From Neolewinella marina (GTDB taxonomy: Bacteria; Bacteroidota; Bacteroidia; Chitinophagales; Saprospiraceae), in NCBI RefSeq assembly GCF_002631205.1, contig NZ_PDLO01000001.1, positions 62,001 to 126,000 on the forward strand: a stretch of DNA of 64,000 bases, in the 5' to 3' direction. The translations under genes were made by a program, and so were the position numbers. Below the pieces are notes generated by a model that was not told where the DNA came from, did no database searches, and saw only the letters and a list, made by a program, of their open reading frames with translations. Each line of letters begins with the position of its first letter. The stretch's first letter is position 1. This document shows, in pieces, positions 44,372 through 51,911 of the stretch.

Positions 44372-47206
44372 ATGCCAAAGGATACTAGCATTACCTCCGT
44401 ACTGATCATCGGCTCCGGACCCATCATCATAGGCCAGGCCTGTGAATTCGATTACTCCGGAACCCAGGCCAGCCGCAGCCTGCGGGAGGAAGGCATTGAG
44501 GTGACCATCCTCAATCCCAACCCGGCCACGATCATGACCGACCCGATGACGGCCGACTACGTCTACCTGTTGCCGCTGACGATCGAAAGCGTCGAACAGA
44601 TCCTGAAGGAAAGGAAAATCGACGCCGTGCTCCCCACCATGGGCGGGCAGTCGGCCCTGAACCTCGCCATCGAGTGCGGAGAGGTTGGGCTCTGGGACAA
44701 GTACAAGACCCGGCTGATCGGGGTCGACCTGGAGGCCATCGAGCTGGCCGAGAACCGCGAACTGTTCCGCAAGCATATGGAGTCCATCGGGCTGAAGTGC
44801 GCCCCGGCCATGATCGCCAACTCCTTCCTGGAAGGTATGGAGGCGGCCCAGGAAATTGGCTTCCCACTGGTGATCCGCCCCTCCTACACCCTGGGGGGCT
44901 ACGGCGGCGGATTCTGCTTCAATGAGGACGAATACCCGGAAATGCTGCGGCGGGGGCTCGACGCCAGCCCCACCCACGAGGTACTAATCGACAAGGCCGT
45001 ACTCGGGTGGAAGGAATTCGAGCTCGAGCTGCTGCGCGACTCGGCCGATAACGTGGTGATCATTTGTACGGTAGAGAACTTCGACCCGATGGGCATCCAC
45101 ACGGGCGACTCCATCACGGTGGCTCCGGCCATGACACTGTCCGACACCGCCTACCAGGATATGCGCGACCAGGCCATCCTGGCCATGCGCTCGATGGGCA
45201 ACTTCGCCGGGGGCTGTAACATCCAGTTCAGCCAGAATCCGGAGACCGAGGAGCTGATCGTCATCGAGATCAACCCCCGGGTAAGCCGTTCGTCGGCCCT
45301 GGCTTCCAAGGCAACCGGCTACCCCATCGCCAAGATTGCCGCCAAACTGGCGCTCGGCTACCGCCTTGACGAACTTAAAAACCAGATCACCAAAACCACT
45401 TCGGCTTTCTTCGAGCCCACCCTGGACTACGTAATCGTAAAGATCCCGCGCTGGAACTTCAACAAGTTCCCCGGCGCCGATCACCGCCTGGGACTGCAGA
45501 TGAAGTCGGTAGGTGAGGTCATGGGCATCGGCCGCAACTTCCTCGAAGCCCTGCAGAAAGCCTGTCAGTCGCTGGAAAACGGCCGCGCCGGACTCGGCTC
45601 CGACATGAAGGAGTGGATCAAGACCGACGACATCCTCGACCGGCTGGAGAACGTGAGTGAAGACCGCATCTTCCGCCTGAAGGATGCCCTGCGGTTGGGT
45701 GTGCCCCGCAAGACCATCCACAAACTGACCAAGATTGATCCCTGGTTCATCAACCAGATCAAACGACTGGTCGACTACGACGCCGAGGTACTGAAGTACA
45801 ACGTGCCGGAGGACCTGCCGGAGGAACTGTTCCGGGAACTCAAAGAAGTGGGGTACTCCGACATCCAGATCGCCTACCTGCTGCGGGTCGAGGAGGAGGC
45901 CGTCACCAAACAACGCTACAAACTGGGCATTCGCCGGACCTACAAGATGGTGGACACCTGCGCCGCGGAATTCGAATCCAACACCCCCTATTTCTACTCC
46001 ACCTTCGACGGGGAGAACGAGAGCGTGGTTTCCGACAGGAAGAAAATCATCGTCCTGGGATCTGGTCCCAACCGGATCGGCCAAGGCATTGAGTTTGACT
46101 ACTGTTGCGTTCACGGACTGAAAGCAGTGCAGGAAGCCGGCTACGAGGCCATCATGGTCAACTGCAACCCGGAGACGGTGTCGACCGACTTCGATACGGC
46201 CGACAAGCTTTACTTCGAGCCGGTGTTCTGGGAGCACCTGTGGGAGATCATTGAATTGGAGAAACCCGACGGAGTGATCGTCCAGCTCGGCGGACAAACC
46301 GCCCTTAAGCTGGCCGAGGAACTGACCCGCCGCGGCGTACGCCTCGTGGGATCCAGCTACGACGCCCTGGACCTGGCCGAGGACCGCGGCCGCTTCTCCG
46401 AACTGCTCAAGGAACTCGAAATCCCCTACCCCGACTTCGGCACCGCCAAGGACGCCGACCAGGCGCTGGAGGTAGCCAATCGGGTGAAGTACCCCGTACT
46501 GGTCCGCCCCAGCTACGTACTCGGCGGTCAGGACATGCGCATTGTCATCAACGACGCCGAGCTCGAGCGCCACGTGCTCTCGATCTTCAAGAAGGCCCCC
46601 GACGACAAGGTCCTGGTGGACCACTTCCTCGACCGCGCCAAGGAGGCCGAGATCGACGCCATCTGCGACGGAGACGAGGTACACATCATGGGCATCATGG
46701 AGCACATCGAACCCGCGGGCATTCACTCCGGTGATTCCTCGGCGGTGTTGCCCACCTATTCCCTGAGCGTCTCGGCCGTCAACAAGATGCGGGAGTACGC
46801 GGAGAAACTCGCCTACGCCCTCAAGATCCAGGGCCTGCTGAACGTGCAGTTCGCCATCAAGACCGACAAGGAGACCGGGGAAGAGCGGGTATACGTGATC
46901 GAAGCCAACCCGCGGGCATCCCGTACCACGCCCTTCATTGCCAAGGCCTACAAGGTGCCTTACCTCAACATCGCCACCAAGGTGATGCTGGGCTCCCACA
47001 AGCTGAAGGATTTCGAGATCAACCCCCAGCCCAGCGGCTACGCCATCAAGGTGCCGGTGTTCAGCTTCAACAAGTTCCCGAACGTCGACAAGCAGCTGGG
47101 GCCGGAAATGAAGTCCACCGGTGAGGCCATCCGCTTCGTGAAGGACATGACCGATCCTTTCTTCCGCGAACTCGACCGCAACCGCAGCCAGTACCTGACC
47201 CGCTAG
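44372..47206 (+). CDS. carB: Carbamoyl phosphate synthase large subunit without the MGS allosteric domain
   Basis: 944 residues; enterobacterial CarB is about 1070. The two ATP-grasp halves are complete: LIIGSGPIIIGQACEFDYSGTQA and PSYTLGGYGGGF in the first, VLGSGPNRIGQGIEFDYC and PSYVLGGQDMRIV in the second. The chain ends soon after the second half (MKSTGEAIRFV), so the C-terminal MGS-like domain that binds UMP and ornithine is missing; many Bacteroidota CarB proteins share this length (recalled). It makes carbamoyl phosphate for pyrimidine and arginine synthesis. carA is not in the window. Confidence 0.96.
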   Translation: MPKDTSITSVLIIGSGPIIIGQACEFDYSGTQASRSLREEGIEVTILNPNPATIMTDPMTADYVYLLPLTIESVEQILKERKIDAVLPTMGGQSALNLAIECGEVGLWDKYKTRLIGVDLEAIELAENRELFRKHMESIGLKCAPAMIANSFLEGMEAAQEIGFPLVIRPSYTLGGYGGGFCFNEDEYPEMLRRGLDASPTHEVLIDKAVLGWKEFELELLRDSADNVVIICTVENFDPMGIHTGDSITVAPAMTLSDTAYQDMRDQAILAMRSMGNFAGGCNIQFSQNPETEELIVIEINPRVSRSSALASKATGYPIAKIAAKLALGYRLDELKNQITKTTSAFFEPTLDYVIVKIPRWNFNKFPGADHRLGLQMKSVGEVMGIGRNFLEALQKACQSLENGRAGLGSDMKEWIKTDDILDRLENVSEDRIFRLKDALRLGVPRKTIHKLTKIDPWFINQIKRLVDYDAEVLKYNVPEDLPEELFRELKEVGYSDIQIAYLLRVEEEAVTKQRYKLGIRRTYKMVDTCAAEFESNTPYFYSTFDGENESVVSDRKKIIVLGSGPNRIGQGIEFDYCCVHGLKAVQEAGYEAIMVNCNPETVSTDFDTADKLYFEPVFWEHLWEIIELEKPDGVIVQLGGQTALKLAEELTRRGVRLVGSSYDALDLAEDRGRFSELLKELEIPYPDFGTAKDADQALEVANRVKYPVLVRPSYVLGGQDMRIVINDAELERHVLSIFKKAPDDKVLVDHFLDRAKEAEIDAICDGDEVHIMGIMEHIEPAGIHSGDSSAVLPTYSLSVSAVNKMREYAEKLAYALKIQGLLNVQFAIKTDKETGEERVYVIEANPRASRTTPFIAKAYKVPYLNIATKVMLGSHKLKDFEINPQPSGYAIKVPVFSFNKFPNVDKQLGPEMKSTGEAIRFVKDMTDPFFRELDRNRSQYLTR

Positions 47207-47208
47207 GG

Positions 47209-48903
47209 CTAGTAGCCCGCCGCCTGTCCATCCTTTCGGCTTTCCGAAGCGCCGTGGTATACCCCGTTTGCGGGGTCACGCAGGATGGCCTGGTATCCGC
47301 CGTAGCTGCCGCGGGTAAACCCAACCGAGTGCCCGCGGTCCATGAGGCCGCGAATGGTTTCGTAGGGAATGCCCGACTCGACCCGGACCTGTCCCTCCTC
47401 CGGCCCCGCGCCGGTGGGTGAGGAACCTCCGGTGTGGTCCCAGCGCGGCGCGTCGCCGGCCTCCTGGAGGTTCATGCCGAAATCGATGAGGTTCATCACG
47501 ATCTGGGCGTGTCCCTGGGGCTGGAAATCACCGCCCATGACGCCAAAGCTGACCCACGGCTTGCCGTCCTGGCTGATGAAGGCCGGAATGATGGTGTGGA
47601 AGGGCCGCTTCCCGGGGGCGTAGGTATTGGCCTGCCCGGGGGTGAGGCTGAATAGTTCGCCGCGGTCCTGCAGCATGAACCCCAGTCCCGGGGGCACCAT
47701 GCCGGACCCCATGCCGCGGTAATTACTTTGTATCAGGGAGACCATGTTGCCGGCGCTGTCGGCCGTGGTCAGGTAGATGGTTTCACCGGCGCTGATCTGA
47801 CCTGCCGTATACACGGAGGCCCGGTCGCTCAGCTGTTCCCGCCGCTGGCCGGCGTACTCCTCGCTGATGAGCCAGTCGACGGGCACATCCGCGAAGTCCA
47901 TATCCGCGTAGTACCGGGCACGGTCCTCAAAGGCCAACTTCTTGGCTTCGGTGAAGAGGTGCAGGTGCTCGGCGCTGCCAAAATCGATGCCGCTGAAGTC
48001 GAAACCCTCGAGGATGGCCAGCATCTGGAGGGCCGCGATTCCCTGTCCGTTCGGGGGCAGCTCCCAGACGTCGTAGCCGCGGTAATTAACGGAGACGGGC
48101 TCCACCCACTCGGATTGATGGGCGGCCAGGTCTTCTTCCGACAGGTAACCACCCTGCTGCTGGATGAAGCCGGCGATGGTAGCGGCGATCTCCCCTTTAT
48201 AGAAGGCATCCCGCCCGCCCTGGGCGATCCGGCGGTAGGTATTGGCCAGGTAGGGGTTGCGATAGATATCCCCTTCTCCGGGAAGCGTCCCGCCATTCTG
48301 GGCGATGTAGGTCTCCCTGATGTTGGGGAAGCCCTCATCCATGTAGCGGGTGATTGACTGCTGCATATACCAGGCGATCAGTTCGGTCAGGGGGAAGCCG
48401 TCCTCGGCGTAGCGGATGGCCGGTGCCAGAAGTTCAGGCATCGGCCGCGAGCCGAAGCGCTCGTGCAGGCTGTACCAGCCGTCCACCGCGCCCGGCACGC
48501 TCACCGGCAGTGGCCCAAGGGCCGGTATCTTGTTCAACCCCTTGGCTTGCAGATCGGCCAGGGTCATGCCAAGGGGAGAGCGACCGCTGGCGTTCAGTCC
48601 GTACACCCGTTGGGTTTCCGCATCCCAGACGATGGCGAAGAGGTCGCCTCCGATGCCGCAGCCCGTGGGCTCCATCAACCCGAGCGCGGCGTTGGCGGCG
48701 ATGGCCGCGTCGATGGCGTTGCCGCCGTCCTTCAGGATCTGTAATCCGATCTGGGTAGCCAGGGGATGACTGGTAGCCACCATTCCGTTGGCGGCGAGGA
48801 CCTCCGAACGGGTAGCGTGGAGTGCTCCGGTGACCCGGTCCTGCCCGGTCAGGGGAGATTGCAGTACGAAAAGGAGGGTGGAGAGGAGTAAGGGGTAGCG
48901 CAT
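47209..48903 (-). CDS. ggt: Gamma-glutamyltransferase family protein (exported)
   Basis: 564 residues with a signal peptide (ends LTGQ). Signatures: ATSHPLATQIGLQILKDGGNAIDAAIA, EPTGCGIGGDLFAIV, and the autoprocessing site TTADSAGNMVSLIQSNYRGMGSG; in the family the Thr before the small subunit (here in LTTADS) becomes the N-terminal nucleophile. It would cleave gamma-glutamyl compounds such as glutathione or related amides in the periplasm. TTADS replaces the more usual TTHxS, so the substrate may differ. A TACCTTAG box lies 17 nt before the ATG. The gene end is 2 nt from carB. Confidence 0.9.
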   Translation of the reverse strand: MRYPLLLSTLLFVLQSPLTGQDRVTGALHATRSEVLAANGMVATSHPLATQIGLQILKDGGNAIDAAIAANAALGLMEPTGCGIGGDLFAIVWDAETQRVYGLNASGRSPLGMTLADLQAKGLNKIPALGPLPVSVPGAVDGWYSLHERFGSRPMPELLAPAIRYAEDGFPLTELIAWYMQQSITRYMDEGFPNIRETYIAQNGGTLPGEGDIYRNPYLANTYRRIAQGGRDAFYKGEIAATIAGFIQQQGGYLSEEDLAAHQSEWVEPVSVNYRGYDVWELPPNGQGIAALQMLAILEGFDFSGIDFGSAEHLHLFTEAKKLAFEDRARYYADMDFADVPVDWLISEEYAGQRREQLSDRASVYTAGQISAGETIYLTTADSAGNMVSLIQSNYRGMGSGMVPPGLGFMLQDRGELFSLTPGQANTYAPGKRPFHTIIPAFISQDGKPWVSFGVMGGDFQPQGHAQIVMNLIDFGMNLQEAGDAPRWDHTGGSSPTGAGPEEGQVRVESGIPYETIRGLMDRGHSVGFTRGSYGGYQAILRDPANGVYHGASESRKDGQAAGY

Positions 48904-49018
48904 GGTTGAGGGTTGGCTGCCTAAGGTAGTGATCGCCAGTGAGATGCTCTACAGCGTTTAATTCCGGAGGGGCCTCACCCTGACATACCCTATCTTGGGC
49001 TGCAGTCAAACCGTCGAT

Positions 49019-50593
49019 ATGCGTACCCCCCTCAACCTTATCCTTTTGCTACTAATCCTGGGCCTTGGCACCCGCGTCCGCGCCCAGGAAATCAACTTCG
49101 GCTTCCCCGTACAGACGGAGGTAGCCAACGGCGTGCTTGAAGGACACTACAGCACCCGGACCGGCGTCCAGCGCTACCTGGGCATTCCCTTTGCCGCCCC
49201 GCCGGTAGGTGACCTGCGGTGGCGTCCGCCCCAGCCCGCAGCCGACTGGGAAGGAGTACGCCCGGCCAAGGAATTTGGTCCCCGCCCCGTGCAACGCTAC
49301 ATCTACGACGACATGCGCTTCCGTTCCCCGGAGGTGAGTGAAGACTGCCTGTACCTGAACGTCTGGACCCCCGCAAAAAAAGGCGAGTCTGGACTGCCGG
49401 TGCTGGTGTACTTCTACGGAGGCGGCTTCAGTGCCGGCTCCGGCGACGAGGGCCGCTACGACGGTGAGCGGCTGGCGCAGGAGGGCGTAGTGGTGGTTAC
49501 CCCGAACTACCGCCTGAACGTATTCGGGTTCCTGGCCCACCCGGAACTGACCGCGGAATCGGCTCGAGGCAGTTCGGGCAATTACGGATTACTGGACCAG
49601 GCGGCCGCCCTGCAGTGGGTCCGGGACAACATTGCCGCTTTCGGCGGCGACCCGCAGCGGATCACCATCGCGGGGGAAAGCGCCGGTTCGATGTCGGTGA
49701 GCCTGCAGATGGTATCCCCCCTGTCGCGCGACCTGCTGGCCGGGGCCGTCGGCCAAAGCGGAGCCGCGGTGAACCCCCAGCGGCCCGTCCCTCCCCTGGC
49801 CGAGGGCGAGGAATGGGGCAAGAAATTCCTGGAAGCCACCGGCTACTCCGCGATCGCCGAACTCCGCAAAGCTCCCACCCGCGACATCTACGAAGCCTAC
49901 GTATACGGGAACCTGGGTGGTCCACCGGTGGTAGTAGATGGCCATTTCATTACGGAGGAACCTACCGTCACCTTCCGTAACCGCAAGCAGGCCCAGATCC
50001 CGCTGATGGCCGGATGGACGAGCACCGAGCGCCCCTGGGGACAATTCCCCACTACCCCGGAGGCCTACCGCAAGATGGTGGCCGAGCAATACCCCGGCAA
50101 CGCCGATGAACTGGTCAAGTACTACCCCGCCGACCGCCCCTCCCTTTCGGCCATCGAGCTGGTCTCCGACATGTGGATCGTGCTGGGCACCTGGAACTGG
50201 GCGGACCTCCAACGCCGCTACAGCGACCAGCCCGTCTACCGCTACCGCTTCGACCAGATCCGCCCGCCGCTGAAGGGAGAGACCCGCCAGCAGGAACCCC
50301 CCGGGGCGGCCCACGCCACCGACATCGAGTACTTCCTGGACAACCTTGAGCTGTCCGACCAGTACAGCTGGGAAGAAGACGATCACGCCGCCGCCGCAAC
50401 CATGCTGACCTACTTGGCCAACTTCGTAAAAAGTGGGAACCCCAACGGGGAGAATTTGCCGGAGTGGCCGGCGCTGGAAGAGGGGGAAACGCCCCGGGTG
50501 ATGATCCTGGACGCCGACAGCCGCGCCGAGCCCTTCGCCGCCGAGCCCCGCTACCGCTACCTGAGGAAAATGGCGGAAGGCGCGCGCCGCTAG
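49019..50593 (+). CDS. Secreted type B carboxylesterase
   Basis: About 524 residues from the ATG at 49019; an upstream start at 48995 would extend the signal peptide needlessly. Signal peptide (ends RVRAQ). YLGIPFAAPPVGDLRWRPPQP, SEDCLYLNVWTP and YFYGGGFSAGS (oxyanion hole) precede the nucleophile GESAGS (Ser221). The C-terminal HATDIEYFLDN holds the catalytic His. It hydrolyses ester bonds; the substrate is unknown. Its TAG overlaps the convergent lectin gene as CTAG. Confidence 0.93.
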   Translation: MRTPLNLILLLLILGLGTRVRAQEINFGFPVQTEVANGVLEGHYSTRTGVQRYLGIPFAAPPVGDLRWRPPQPAADWEGVRPAKEFGPRPVQRYIYDDMRFRSPEVSEDCLYLNVWTPAKKGESGLPVLVYFYGGGFSAGSGDEGRYDGERLAQEGVVVVTPNYRLNVFGFLAHPELTAESARGSSGNYGLLDQAAALQWVRDNIAAFGGDPQRITIAGESAGSMSVSLQMVSPLSRDLLAGAVGQSGAAVNPQRPVPPLAEGEEWGKKFLEATGYSAIAELRKAPTRDIYEAYVYGNLGGPPVVVDGHFITEEPTVTFRNRKQAQIPLMAGWTSTERPWGQFPTTPEAYRKMVAEQYPGNADELVKYYPADRPSLSAIELVSDMWIVLGTWNWADLQRRYSDQPVYRYRFDQIRPPLKGETRQQEPPGAAHATDIEYFLDNLELSDQYSWEEDDHAAAATMLTYLANFVKSGNPNGENLPEWPALEEGETPRVMILDADSRAEPFAAEPRYRYLRKMAEGARR

Positions 50594-51285
50594 TCTACCA
50601 TGGCGTAGACAAGCTTGCGGATGCAAACGTCCTGGTAATTGATCTTGCGGCCGGTAGCGGCCGTGGCGCCCCAGTACACCTTGCTGTTGCCGCCGAAGAT
50701 CTCGGCCACGATGTCGCCGGTATAGCTCGCCCGGAGCTGTCCGTCGAGGCGCACCTCCAGCGTATGCTTGCCCGGGTGCCAGCTGATCGTCAGGGGCCGT
50801 TTCGCGCCGTTCTCGAGGTTGGGCACCTCCACCGGCCCCACCATGCTGCGGGCGTGGTGGGCCTGCCCGTGGGGCATGATGGCCACGTGATCCCCTGAGG
50901 GGTCGCCAAGGTGGAAGTTCTGGTAGGTATCAAATTCAATGCCCAGGGAGGGATACAGTCCCGCAAAGCCCATGCCCTCGCCGCGGTAGCCGGTTTGCAT
51001 ATTGGGGTGGAAGACGAAAACGATGCCGTCCGCCCCCAATTCATCGTTCTCGCCGAGCACCAGGTCCACCGTAAGTTCGAAAGGGTATTCCAGGTCCATC
51101 GGGTTCTGGAACCAGGCCGAGCCGGAGACGTAGGGCGTGGCCGGCGTCAGCCGGATGCATTCATCGTTTAGCACGGCGGCACTTCCTCCCAGCCGGAATT
51201 CACTCACGCTGCTCTGGGCGGCGAGCGCGGGTGCCAGGAAAAACAGCGACAGCGCCAGGAGAGCAGGCAGGGAGCGAAAGTGCAT
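50590..51285 (-). CDS. Secreted L-type (legume-like) lectin-domain protein
   Basis: 231 residues. Signal peptide (ends LAAQ). The remainder is one legume-type lectin beta-sandwich: GSAWFQNPMDL, GADGIVFVFHPN, LGIEFDTYQNF followed by DPSGDHVAIM (the metal/sugar site region), LTISWHPGKHTLEV and WGATAATG.KINYQDVCI. There is no added catalytic or anchoring domain and no T9SS C-terminal tail that I can see. It probably binds glycans outside the cell. It sits next to a secreted esterase with which it converges, so co-function is only a guess. Confidence 0.85.
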   Translation of the reverse strand: MHFRSLPALLALSLFFLAPALAAQSSVSEFRLGGSAAVLNDECIRLTPATPYVSGSAWFQNPMDLEYPFELTVDLVLGENDELGADGIVFVFHPNMQTGYRGEGMGFAGLYPSLGIEFDTYQNFHLGDPSGDHVAIMPHGQAHHARSMVGPVEVPNLENGAKRPLTISWHPGKHTLEVRLDGQLRASYTGDIVAEIFGGNSKVYWGATAATGRKINYQDVCIRKLVYAMVD

Positions 51286-51505
51286 AGGTCCTTAGTTTAC
51301 AACGGCTTGCAGTAAAATACGGAAAGTCGCAGAATGTTGCGGGCTAATTCTCGAGGCCGGACTGCCGCCCCGCCAGCCTTTGGGGAGCACGGCGAAACAA
51401 GCGACGAATCCTGCCATTTTACCCTGTCCTGACCCAGCGCGACAACGCTCCGGTTACCTTAGCGTTTGCTCCGTGTATACCCTTGTCAAATCAGTCGTTC
51501 CAAGA

Positions 51506-51904
51506 ATGAAAAAGTCCTATCTGCTGGCCGTGCTTCTCGTAGTGATCGCCGTCGTCCTTCTGCTGCAAACCGGCAATGCGACCTCCGAATACGCCAACTT
51601 CACCAAAGCGGCGGAGAGTGGGGACAAGGTGCAGTTGGTGGGCACCTACGTGAAGGACAAGCCGACCATCTACGACCCCCTGACCGACCCGAACTACTTC
51701 AGCTTTTTTCTCGAGGACCTTACCGGCACCGAGCGGGAGGTGATCCTGCTGAAGGGCAAGCCCCAGGATTTTGAGATGAGCGAGAGCATCGTGCTCACGG
51801 GCCGGATGCAGGATGACCGCTTCATCGCGAGCGACATCCAGATGAAGTGCCCGAGCAAATACAAGGATGAGGAGGAAATGATCAAGAACCTCACCGAGAG
51901 CTAA
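51506..51904 (+). CDS. ccmE: CcmE-type haem chaperone with a CxxxY motif
   Basis: 132 residues from the ATG at 51506; the longer open frame upstream lacks coding character. An N-terminal membrane anchor (about 4-22) is followed by an OB-fold (VQLVGTYVKDKPTIYD, FFLEDLTGTEREVILLKG, SIVLTGRMQDDRFIASDIQMKC). Classical CcmE binds haem with His in HDENY; here the position is Cys115-Pro-Ser-Lys-Tyr119, the CxxxY form known from some deltaproteobacteria and archaea (recalled). It passes haem to the CcmF-type ligase encoded 7 nt downstream. Confidence 0.85.
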   Translation: MKKSYLLAVLLVVIAVVLLLQTGNATSEYANFTKAAESGDKVQLVGTYVKDKPTIYDPLTDPNYFSFFLEDLTGTEREVILLKGKPQDFEMSESIVLTGRMQDDRFIASDIQMKCPSKYKDEEEMIKNLTES

Positions 51905-51911
51905 CCCCTGC

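Noticed and set aside
44984-46999. 671-residue antisense frame over carB
   Set aside because: Antisense shadow; carB motifs are continuous on the plus strand.
47207-47219. Short palindrome GGGCTAGTAGCCC at the carB/ggt junction
   Set aside because: Six-base arms that overlap the ggt stop; could easily be chance.
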